Assembly (NCBI GenBank): GCA_015698045.1
Contig: BLAL01000020.1
Location: forward strand, 930,001-994,000
DNA from: Rhizophagus clarus
Lineage: Eukaryota > Glomeromycota > Glomeromycetes > Glomerales > Glomeraceae
Direction: 5' to 3'
DNA length: 64,000 nt
Program-made: the position numbers and the translations under genes
Notes under the pieces: generated by a model
Seen by the model: the letters and a program-made list of their open reading frames with translations, nothing else
Databases searched by the model: none
What the model was told of the DNA's origin: nothing
Shown here: positions 10,316-20,305 of the stretch, one piece after another
Layout: the number at the start of each line of letters is the position of its first letter
Position numbering within the stretch: the first letter of the stretch is position 1

Positions 10316-10697
10316 TCGATCATTAAAGCTGCGTATGCAGTAGAACGTATACAAGGGGCATGTGATACTATTGAATAATCAAAAATAATATAAACACCTT
10401 TTCTTTTATATAAACACCTTTTTTTTAAGTTTGGAAAAACAAATTTATTTTTATTTACGAATTTTTTATCATTTACAATTTTTATGTTAAAATTAAAGTA
10501 AATTCTAATTTTTATTATAACTTAATAAAAAAATACACATTTGATACTTGTTCGCTACTATTTTATAAAATAGTACCCAGGCTATACGGCGTGGATATCA
10601 GTATCAGTCACAGCCCAAAAAAAACGTGAGTCTCCAGCCGATATTTGGTACGGACTGGGCCTAGCTACTCACTTAATAAATAAAAAAATAAAAATAA
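10316..10697. other. Intergenic, with a 16-bp palindrome and a GC-richer patch
   Basis: Mostly AT-rich. CTATTTTATAAAATAG (about 10558-10573) is a perfect palindrome and is followed by an unusually GC-rich 100 bp (about 10574-10675) with no ORF. This is the 3' side of the Myb/SANT-like gene. Confidence 0.4.
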
Positions 10698-11129
10698 TTA
10701 TCTTTTACGATATGTAGGTAAGTTTCTCCTTCTCCTATGATCATCACGCGTGACTAAAATTAATCAAATTTATCAAATTTAAAACATGAACGTAAATATT
10801 AATTATAAATTTTATTATAGTATAATTACCTGGCCTCTCCCAAAATCTCGTTCTAAATTCGCGATAATATCTTTGACTGGTACGCGTCCACAGCCGCCGC
10901 CCAGGGTTACCATTACGATAAAGGACATAGTTCTAAATATCAAAATCAGTTTGAATATTCGATAAATACATTTAATTTATATGAATGTAATTTTATTTAT
11001 TTACTTACATGGTAATCCCTGACGAGGTTTCTCCACTTTTGGCTGCACTGTTGCCCAGAAACTCTCGTCCGAAATATTCTATTTATTCTGATTCAATTAA
11101 ATGGATTGGTTAATTTGAATTTAAATTCT

Positions 11130-12389
11130 CCTCTCTTACCTGCGGCTGTTTACACTTCTTCACATAATGTTCGCCTGGTGTTTAATAATATTGTTTGCGA
11201 ATCCAACCCTAGAAGGCTCCTCAAGCTTTACTTTCAGGCCACTTTTTTGAAAGACCTTTTGTCTCTCAAACGTTTCCAATTTGTCTATTGTCTATCTAAT
11301 AGGGACGATTATGTTGTAGACTGGAAACTCACTTGGTTTACTCTTAACTTTTCCCCAGTACATGACGCTTCTTTTCAGCTCCCCATGCCGCTCGGCATTA
11401 TACATTCAAGTTTAAACTTTTCCTTAATGATTTGCCTCTTTTGGAAAAGCTGAAACTCACTCGCTCTGATCTGTATATCGATCTTCTTACCTGCCGCTCA
11501 TGCCGCGATCGCATGGAAGACTTGATGCATTTGATCCTTTGTTCCAAACATCGATCTGTAATGCATCAAATTTTACAATCCTATCAAAACCTTTTGTTCT
11601 CCAAGCTTCGCGAAGCTGGGGATTTAGCTGAAATGGATCCTACGCCTATGCTCAGGAAACTTTCTTCTCTCTCATGTTGGACTATTTCTTCTTCTAATTG
11701 GTCCTCCTATGCGCTTATCCGAGGTTGTTTACCCACAATGTTTATTGATTTGTTCGTTGAACTATCCATTCCTCGGCAATCTGCTATGAAGGTCGTAGCC
11801 GCGATTCACAACAACTTCATCCAGAAGCTTAGAAAACGTATCTGGAATCCGCGTACTTATGACAAAAGTAAATGGGAAGACGTGATGAACATTACTCTTA
11901 AATTGAAAACTACTTCTCGGCCCTCTAATTTGCCTGCCACTTCATATGTGCCCTTCTCTTCGTTACCTCCTCCGACCCATCTCGTGACTTCACGTGACTC
12001 TGAAATTGATTGGATAATGAACTCGATGACTCAAGGTTTGCCATGGTTTAAACATTTGTCAGGTTTTATGGGTCGTCTAACGGTGCTACTTAATAACAGC
12101 TTTTGCAGGATGGGATGTCGATTTTTATAGTGGGCGTGTTATCCGTTATTATGTTAGCATAGTTGCTTCTACTTTAGTTGGAATATATCAAGGGGGAAGT
12201 TCTAGGGAAATTTAGTGTAATGCGATTTATTCTTTTTAGGATAGGTTTATTACTATATTTTTACTTAGGAGACTATATAGCTTTATTTTTAGTTAGTTTT
12301 ATTTTATTTTGTTTCTTTTTATTTTTTTTGTAAATTGTATCATTTTAATAATAATTAATAAAGATAAGGGCTACTATGCCGCGTTTGCC
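11130..12389 (+). mobile_element. 5'-truncated LINE, copy 1 (ORF2 C-terminus)
   Basis: Flanked by TTGAATTTAAATTCT at 11115-11129 and 12390-12404. It encodes the C-terminal part of a LINE ORF2 beyond RNase H, in two frames with a frameshift near 11400. The second frame, to TAG at 12128-12130, holds a zinc-knuckle-like CRSCRDRMEDLMHLILC and then a tail ending LTVLLNNSFCRMGCRFL. The 3' UTR is T-rich and ends AATAAAGATAAGG, then TATGCCGCGTTTGCC, without a poly-A tail. It lies in antisense orientation within intron 1 of the Myb/SANT-like gene. Confidence 0.8.
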
Positions 12390-12404
12390 TTGAATTTAAA
12401 TTCT

Positions 12405-13041
12405 TGTAGAATTATCCATTCCTAGACAGTCTGCTATGAAGGTTGTAGCTGCAATTCATAACAATTTTATCCAGAAACTTAGAAGACGCATCTGGCTCCC
12501 GCGTACCTATGACAAAAGTAGATGGAAAGATGCGATGCACATTACTCTTAAATTAAAAACTACTCCTCGGCCTTCTAATTTGCCTGCTTTCACGTATGTG
12601 CCTTTCTCCTCATTACCTCCTCTGACCCTTCTCGTGACTTCACGTGACTCCAGAACTGATTGGATTAAGAACTCGATGCTCCAGGGATTACCATGGTATA
12701 ATCATTTGTCAGGTTTTATGGGTCGTCTAACGGTGCTACTTAATAACAGCTTTTGCAGGATGGGATGTCGATTTTTATAGTGGGCGTGTTATCCGTTATT
12801 ATGTTAGCATAGTTGCTTCTATTTTGGTTGGAACATATCAAGGGGAAAGATCTAGGAAAATTTAGTGTAATGCGATTTATTCTTTTTTAGGATAGGTTTA
12901 TTACTATATTTTTACTTAGGAGACTATATAGCTTTGTTTTTAGTTAGTTTTATTTTATTTTGTTTCTTTTTATTTTTTTTTGTAAATTGTATCAATTTAA
13001 TTATAATTAATAAAGATAAGGACTACTATGCCGCATTTGCC
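12405..13041 (+). mobile_element. 5'-truncated LINE, copy 2
   Basis: A closely related, shorter copy of the same LINE 3' end; its ORF (12436-12780) matches the last 114 residues of copy 1, including the identical C-terminus. It lies directly after copy 1 and is flanked by the same 15-bp word at 12390-12404 and 13042-13056. It is likely to be a second insertion at the duplicated target, or a tandem duplication. Confidence 0.8.
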
Positions 13042-13249
13042 TTGAATTTAAATTCTTTCTTAAAGAAATTATAGATATTAGTCATATGAACCTATTGGCA
13101 ACAGAGTCTCAAAAATCATAGCGGCTTCTACCATTAATATTGTGGTAGGCGCGGTTTCTGTCTCGGCGTATGTCAACAAGTTCATCCATCATAGCCCAGT
13201 TCCAATAGATGTTATAGTGGGAACGACGTGAATGTGTGTGGCGAGGCAT

Positions 13250-14090
13250 TATTAGTTTAGATTTGATTTTTATAATTTGATTTTGGGATGAGTAAAAATT
13301 TGAAAGAAAGTCGTAAAATGTCACTTTAAATAAAATTTGAACAATACCTCTTTGGTTTGATTTTATTTCTCGTTTCAATTAAAATTTAATTTATTACACT
13401 TTTCATCATTAAACATATTAATTAAATCATGTACATGTTTAATTGTTTTAAATATAAATATCAATATATCATATTTAAAAATAAAACAATTTATTATTAG
13501 CACATTCTATTGAATTTTAAATATTTCGCATACATTTCTTAAAAAAATTAATTTTTTTTAATCAATTTAATTAAAAATAATTATATTCTGATTAAATATT
13601 TTGCGTACATTTCTTAAAAAAATCATAAAAAAAATCTTGTACATCGTATATGCAATTACTAAATATCATCCCCTTGTGATAAATAAAAAATTACGCAACA
13701 CAAATTCAACACAAATTCAACACAAATTTAACAAATTTAACAAAATTTGGCCAAAATTAATAATTTTTTACCAGAATTATCAACACAAATTGAACACAAA
13801 TTGAACACAAGTTTCAGTCACGATTTATTTATGTCACGTCCGCGTTGTTGATAATTAATCTGCATGATATGATTGTACATACAGTATCGTATTTTCTGGC
13901 CAATCAAAATTAGGCTGATCCTTGCATGTGATTTAATCTGCACGCGTTTTTTGTCTTATTTATTTTTTGTCTCTTTATTTCTTTATTTTTTTGTTCAATA
14001 TTTTTCTCTTCTTTTTATTATTTCTTTATCCTTTTGTTCAATATTTTTTAATTATATACAGAATATTTACATATATTTCATAATTTATTG
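13250..14090. other. AT-rich intergenic region
   Basis: Upstream side of the Myb/SANT-like gene. It contains short A/T runs and a small repeat of CAAATTCAACA and AAATTGAACA words at 13697-13808. No gene is supported. Confidence 0.4.
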
Positions 14091-14850
14091 CTTTGCAGGT
14101 ATAGAAATATTTGTTTATTAATAATAATTATTTCATTATTTTTTACTTCTTTTTTACTTTGTATCGTAATACTGACAATAATATACATGTTTCCTTTATT
14201 TCTTTTTACTTGTACTTTAATACTAACGATCGATACTAATAATACTAATTATGTTTTTTTTACTCCTTTTACTTAATACTAACAACATGTTTATTTTTTA
14301 TTTTGTCTCCCCTTTCTTTTATTTTTAGTTTATTCTTTGCAGGTATAGAAATATTTGTTTATTAATACTAATTATTTTCATTTTCTTTTTACCTCTGTTA
14401 CTTTGTGTCATAATACTAACAATAATATCCATATTTCCTTTATTCCTTTTTACTTTTACTTTAATACTAACGATACTAATAATACTAATTATGTTTTTTT
14501 TACTCCTTTTACTTAATACTAACAACATGTTTATTTTTTATTTTGTCTCCCCTTTCTTTTATTTTTAGTTTATTCTTTGCAGGTATAGAAATATTTGTTT
14601 ATTAATACTAATTATTTTCGTTTTCTTTTTACCTCTGTTACTTTGTGTCATAATACTAACAATAATATCCATATTTCCTTTATTCCTTTTTACTTTTACT
14701 TCAATACTAACGATACTAACAATACTAATTATATTTTTTTACTCCTTTTACTTAATACCAACAACATGTTTATTTTTCCTCTTTCTTTTATTTTTAGTTT
14801 ATTCTTTGCAGGTATAGAAATATTTGTTTATTAATACTAATTGTTTTAAT
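14091..14850 (+). repeat. ~240-bp tandem repeat with back-to-back splice signals
   Basis: CTTTGCAGGTATAGAAATATTTG recurs at 14091, 14335, 14575 and 14804 (shown here in part), giving units of 244, 240 and 229 bp. Each unit starts with an acceptor directly joined to a donor (TTTGCAG then GTATAG), holds several TACTAAC branch-point words, and ends in a long T/C tract before the next TTTGCAG. Open frames across it come from low-complexity T-rich sequence and are not convincing genes. Confidence 0.7.
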
Positions 14851-15214
14851 ACTAACGTGTTTTTTACCCTAATTGTTACTTTATATCGTAATACTAACAA
14901 TACTATCTACGTTTCCTTTTTTTCTTTTACTTGTACTTTAATACTAACGATAATATCCATGTTTCTACTGTTTCTTTAACTCTTTTTACTCTAATATTAA
15001 CAACACTAACAATACTAACAATATTTCTTTTATCTTTATATCTAATACCAATGTTACTATAGCTGTTTCTCTTCTTTTTACATCTAATTGTATCGTTACT
15101 CTTTCTTTTTTTACTTTTATATATTCTGTATATAGTAATAAATACTTGTAATTTTTTATAATTTAATTCATATTATATCTAATAAAATATACATTATATA
15201 AACTTATAGTACAA
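14851..15214. repeat. Degenerate AATACTAAC microsatellite-like tract
   Basis: Continuation of the preceding array as irregular AATACTAACAATACTAAC words and T-rich spacers to about 15120, then plain AT-rich sequence. Confidence 0.5.
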
Positions 15215-15628
15215 AAATGAATTTTGAAACATTACAAAATATTTATGTAAAATTACGAATTGTCAAAATATTTTAAAAAGTTGCGAAATATTACGCAATA
15301 AAATTACACAATATTACGAACCATAAAATTACGCATATCGTAATATTTCAAAATATTTTAAAAAGTTACAAAATATTACGCTTACGCAAACTTGCGGCGG
15401 GTCTGAAAACTTACGAAATATTATGTAAAATTACGAAATATTGTGAATGCGTAAAATTACGGAATATTACGAACCGTAAAATTACGAAACTTTGCATATC
15501 ATAATATTTCGAAATATTTTAAAAAGTTACAAAATATTACTCTTCCGCAAACTTGCGGCAGGTCTGGAAACTTATAAAATATTACGATGTGTAATCTTGC
15601 GCAACTTTTCACACTATAAAATTTCCTG
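15215..15628. repeat. AAATATTACG repeat block with terminal-repeat-like right end
   Basis: Repeats of TTACGAAATATTACG and TTTCGAAATATTTTAAAAAG. The right edge, CTATAAAATTTCCT ending at 15628, is the reverse complement of the left edge at 9899. The inner words (GTAATATTACG) are shared with that block. Confidence 0.6.
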
Positions 15629-15639
15629 ATGAGATTCTT

Positions 15640-15867
15640 TATTATTTTTTGGATCATTTTATAGTTCTTTCTGATATCCCTTTAATCGAAGTGCATTAAG
15701 TAGTTTCTTGTATAAGACTTTACTTCTTCTCCCATTTCATTATCAGGATTGAGGCCCGGTTAATATTATTTTTTAATTTTAAAATTTAGATTTATATTTC
15801 TTTTTTTCTTTTAAATGTAAATTACATTGACTCGACCCACAATAAATAAATAAATAAATAAATAAAT
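15640..15867 (+). mobile_element. Probable LINE 3' tail ending in (AAAT)n
   Basis: A GC-richer stretch with TTGAGGCCCGGTTAAT and GACTCGACCCACAAT ends in six AAAT units (15841-15867). The layout is that of a short 5'-truncated LINE with a simple-repeat tail. No coding sequence or target duplication was found, so this is tentative. Confidence 0.4.
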
Positions 15868-16196
15868 TTTTTATAAATTTAAAAATTTTTTTTTAGATAA
15901 GATGTAAGTTTGCATAGCGTTACTATAAAAAAAAAGTTGCGTAAAATTAATAGTAAACGCATGCAGATTATTTGTGAGTTATATTAGTATTGTTCAGGAT
16001 TCTGTTAGTGTTTTACTTGTATTTGTCAATTGTGAATATTGTAAATACATTATATATGAAATATGAATAAGAGCGTTATAAATAAGATAAAAAAGAGATA
16101 TAACCATTAGGCATATATCATAAATCCTTTTAAAGACGTTCCTAATTAAAAAAACTATTTAGCAGAAAAGAGATAACTATTACTTAACATAAGTTG
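15868..16196. other. AT-rich intergenic sequence
   Basis: No ORF, repeat or RNA gene seen. Confidence 0.4.
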
Positions 16197-16929
16197 AAGG
16201 CTGTTAAATCAGAAATCATTTAGGCTATCCTATAGAGGCCTAGATGGTTCCTAATTTTTTTTTAATTTATTTTATTAGGGTACCCAATTGGTAACTTTAA
16301 AATGGCGTAAATTGGGTATATATAGGTTATCAATAGGATATCAATAGGATATCTATTCATTTGCAACTAGATATCAATAGGATTGGCCTATTGCTATCCA
16401 GTTTTTTTTAATTTACTTGTTTAGATTAACCTATTGATATCTATTTTTCTTATCTGACAACTTACTGATTGATGTCATTTTTACTAATTGTAACAATTTA
16501 TGTGCATAATTTACTAAATTGTAATCAATAGGTTATGTTCAATTGCAAAAAATTTAATATTTAGAATCAAATACATGTTTTCAATTGATTCCTAATTGCT
16601 ACCTAATTGTTAATTTTATTACTACTGATTTATATTGTTAATTTTATTTCAATTAATTACAAATACCAAATTAATGAATTATTATAAAATTACATTACAT
16701 TATTATTCGCTACTCTAAATATTTTACTATGATACCCTTAATCAATAGAATATTAATAATACTAAAATTTCTCCTGTCTCGTCAGTTCTGACTTTTTAAG
16801 GATCCTATTATAAAAAAAATAGAACACTGTTAGTAATGTTTACTAACGTTCCAATTTCATTTGAATGTTGATTCTGAGATGTCCAGAGAATTTTACAATT
16901 CTGATAGTCCAAATAATTAAGTTGACATC
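16197..16929. repeat. Dispersed repeat, copy A: single-copy head
   Basis: This 730-bp stretch recurs in the same orientation at 36055-36840 with modest divergence. It contains GATATCAATAGGAT words in both orientations and is directly followed by the same tandem array in both places, so head plus array move or duplicate as one unit. No coding capacity. Confidence 0.8.
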
Positions 16930-17860
16930 TGAATTCTAAAAAAAGAAGAAAGAAAGATTAGTATTAGAAATTAAAAGAAAAAAAAATTAGAAAAAGCTTA
17001 CCAGTCTGAAATTGTAATCACAAAAGAATCTGAAAGCTACAAAAAAAAGTAGAAGGTCATTAGTATACACCTATATGCTTTTTATTTTAAAAAAGCTTTT
17101 TTTTAAGCTTACCGATCCAAAATGGTATTCAAAGGAATCTGAAAGCTACAAAAAAAATAAAGTAGAAGGTTAGTAAAATACGTATTCTACTTAAAAAAAA
17201 AATTTTTTTTTTTAAGCTTACCAGTCTGAAATGGTGTCCAAAAGAGTCTGGAAGTTACAAAAAAAACAAAATAAAAAGTTAGTAAAATGTGTATTCTACT
17301 TAAAAAAAATGAAAAAAATTTTTTTTTTAAGCTTACTGGTTTAAAATAACGTCCAAAGAAGTTCAGAAGTTACAAAAAATAAAATAAAATAGAAGGTTAG
17401 TATAATGTTTATACGCTTTCTTAAAAAAAATGAAAAAAAATATTTTTTTTTAAGTTTACCAGTCTGAAATGGTGTCCAAAGAAGTCCAGAAGCTACAAAA
17501 AATAAAATAAAATAGAAGGTTAGTATAACATATATACGTCTTCTATTTAAAAAAATAAATTTTTTTTTTTATTTAACTTACTGGTCTAAAATGATGCTCA
17601 AGAAATCTGGGAAGTTACAAAAAATAAAAAAATAAAAAAAGAAGGTTAGCATATTATGCCTTCTACTTAAAAAAAAATGTTTTTTTTTACTTTTTAAGCT
17701 TACCGGTCTGGAATGATGTCCAGAAGATCTGGAAAGCTATAAAAAAAAACAAAGTATAAGGTTAATATAACGTCTATACGTCTTCTACTTAAAAAAAACT
17801 TTAACTAACCAGTCTGAAATGGCATTCAGGAGGTCTCACAAATCAAAATATAAAAAATCA
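16930..17860 (-). repeat. Copy A: array of eight ~120-bp exon/intron-like units
   Basis: Read on the minus strand, units have a T-rich tract ending GTAG (or a decayed form), a block of 33 nt, and a GTAAGC-type donor. Donors are intact in seven of eight units. TACTAAC or CTAAC precedes most acceptors. The 33-nt block is in frame and would give 11 residues per unit, for example LLDFFGHHFRL and LPDSFGHHFRL. Four of eight acceptors keep AG. No protein is claimed; this describes the layout of the repeat. Confidence 0.75.
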
Positions 17861-18330
17861 GTCACCAATCAGTCATATGACTGATTGGTGATTAATAGAA
17901 AACTGGTTGATTACTTATTGATAGCTGATTCTTTCAATCTGGTACCAATCAGTTATCAATCAGACATAAATTTCAAATCAGTTATCAACCAGTTATATAA
18001 CTGATTGATGCCCGATTGGTGTACAGTTGAAATTTTAAGCTTAATTTAATTTTATCTAATGAAATTTATAATTATAATTTTACTTATTTTATCATTTTAT
18101 TATCAAAAAATGCAAGATTGCAAATGTAAATTTTGACTTTAATATATGAATTTTCAAACAATCATTCAGTCAGTCACCAACCAACCATATCAGATTGATG
18201 CCTGATTGGTTGCTAATTAGTATACGACTTTTATAACCAGATTAATTAATATAGTAATTGTATCACTAAACAAATTAATAATCTTTTTTATAGATTTGGC
18301 AAAATCTGATTTGTAAATTCATCCAGCAAC
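17861..18330. repeat. Copy A: palindromic tail
   Basis: A perfect 28-bp palindrome lies at 17863-17890 (half-site CACCAATCAGTCAT). Several CAGTTATCAA and CTGATTGG words in both orientations follow up to about 18225. It may be the end of the mobile unit. No ORF. Confidence 0.6.
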
Positions 18331-18539
18331 TCTAAAGAAGAAAAGTTAGAAATAATAAATGCAACCCTTCCTCCATTTACTTCAATTCCAGAGTCTCATG
18401 GCATATAATAAGATAAAATTGTTTATATTTCTAAACCTATGATATTTGTATAATATTTAGTCAGATTTTTTCAATAACAGGTTTAATAACATGTTTTAAA
18501 ATATTTTTTTATTTAAAAATAAGTTAACCTGTTTCAAAA

Positions 18540-20305
18540 TTTCTTTAAACTCTGATAGAAAATTTTTTTTTTGAGAAAGATTTTCTAAAAGTTCATATGT
18601 AAAGAGTTCACATGAAATATCTTTAATAGAAATTTTTTTTTTAATTGATTTCTTAAGATTCGTATAGGATAATTTGATAAATAAAGATTTTTTTTTTAAA
18701 ATTTTTAAAAATTTTTTTAAGAGATTTTGAGATTTCTAAAAGTTCGTATGGGAAGAGTTTTTATGGGATATTTTGATAAGATTTTTCAAGAGTTCGTATA
18801 GGAAGGATTATCTGATAGAAAATTTTTTTTTGAGAGATTTTCTTAGAGTTCATATAGAAGGGTTCATATGTGATTCTTTGATAGAAAATTTTTTTTTAAA
18901 AGATTTTCTAAAAGTTTGTATAAGAAGGGTTCATATGGGATATCTGATAAAAAATTTTTTTTGAGAGATTTTCTAAATTTATATGAGAAGGATTCATATG
19001 GAAAGAGTCTGTATAGAATATTTTGATAAAGATTTTCCAAGAGTTTGTATAGAAAGGATTATTTGATAGAAAATTTTTTTTTGAGAGATTTTCTTAGAGT
19101 TTGTATGGAAAGGTTCATATGGGATATCTGATAGAAAAATTTTTTTGAGAGATTTTTTAAGAGTCTATAGAAAGGGTTCGTATAGGATTTTTTGATTAAA
19201 AAAATTTTTTTAAGATTTTTTAAGAGTTCATTTGAAAAGAGTTCATATGGGATATTTGATAGAAAATTTTTTTTTTGAGAGATTTTTTAAGAATTCATAT
19301 GGAAAGGATTCTTTGATAGAAAATTTTTTTAAGAGATTTCTAAGAGTTTGTATGAGAAGGGTTTGTATAGAATATCTAATAGAAAATTAGTTCATATAGA
19401 AAGGATTCATATGGAATATCTGATAGAATTTTTTTTAAGAGATTTTCTAAAAGTTTATATGGAAAGGTTTGTATAGGATATCTGATAAAAAATTTTTTTT
19501 TAAGAGATTTTCTAAAAGTTCGTATAAAAAGGGTTCGTATAAGATATCTGATAGAAAAATTTTTTTTGAGAGATCTTTTAAGAGTTTAAATGAAAAGGGT
19601 TTGTATGGGATTCTTTGATAGAAAATTTTTTTTTAAGAGATTTTCTAAGAGTTCGTATGAAAAGGGTTCATATGGGAAATCTGATAGAAAATTTTTTTTT
19701 TTGAGAGATTTTCTAAGAGTTTATTTGGAAGGGTTCGTATGAGATTCTTTGATAGAAAATTTTTTTTAAGAGAATTTTTAAGAGTTCATATAGGAAGGAT
19801 TCGTATATTTGTATGGGATATCTGATAAAAAATTTTTTTTTTGAGAGATTTTCTAAGAGTTCATTTGGAAAAATTTTTTGGGTTTGTATTGGATATCTGA
19901 TATAATTTTTTTTGAGAGATTTTCTAAGAGTTCATATGGGAAGGGTTTGTATAGAATATCTGATAGAAAATTTTTTTTTTTGAGAGATTTTCTAAAAGTT
20001 CATTTGGAAGGATTCATATGAGATTCTTTGAATTCGTATGGGATATCTGATAGAATTTTTTTTTGAGAGATTTTTTAAGAGTTCATAAGGAAAAGGTTTG
20101 TATAGGATTCTTTAATAGAAAATTTTTTTTTGAGAGATTTTCTAAGAGTTCATATAGGAAGGGTTCATATGGGATATTTGATAGAAAATTTTTTTTTGAG
20201 AGATTTTCTAAGAATTCATTTGAAAGAGTTTATATGGGATTCTTTGGATTCGTATGGGATATCTGATAGAATTTTTTTTTGGAAGATTTTCTAAAAGTTC
20301 ATAAA
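18540..20305. repeat. ~77-bp satellite (TTCATATGGGATATCTGATAG family)
   Basis: About twenty or more copies of a unit containing GAGAGATTTTCTAAGAG, GTTCATATGGGAAGGG and GATATCTGATAGAAAA, separated by T-rich runs. The small ORFs in it (18773 and 20063) only translate the repeat. The array stops at about 20305 and a fragment of it reappears at 23167-23265, on the other side of the next element. Between 18331 and 18539 nothing was recognised. Confidence 0.85.

Larger units (their letters stand above)
10698..13249 (-). pseudogene. Myb/SANT-like (trihelix-type) DNA-binding protein, four exons
   Basis: Minus-strand exons are 13249-13092, 11087-11009, 10932-10830 and 10753-10698. Together they make 396 nt, exactly 132 codons, and every junction has GT...AG. 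The product starts MPRHTHSRRSHYNIY. It carries the three-helix pattern of a Myb/SANT or trihelix domain: WNWAMMDELVDIRR, then a GRSRYDF-stop-DSVANR helix, then SGQQCSQKWRNLVRDYH. The tail is Arg-rich (RRRRNLPTYRKR). Introns 2 and 3 are both 76 nt. Intron 1 is 2004 nt because two LINE fragments sit in it; without them it would be about 77 nt. The codon expected to be Trp in helix 2 is TGA at 13109-13111, so the gene is probably dead. The likely role is DNA binding, inferred from the domain only. A start further upstream (13378) would add a low-complexity leader and is less likely. Confidence 0.75.

Noticed and set aside
13873-14834. Several Phe/Ile-rich membrane-like ORFs
   Set aside because: They come from T-rich tandem repeats and do not keep a conserved frame between units.
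9899-15628. One 5.7-kb transposon bounded by AGGAAATTTTATAG ends
   Set aside because: Ends and repeat blocks match, but no target duplication is visible and the interior includes a host-like gene and an unrelated array; reported only as two related repeat blocks.
18773-20266. ORFs with repeated FFFERFSKSS-like peptides
   Set aside because: They are the ~77-bp satellite read through; units have variable length and no start or splice context.
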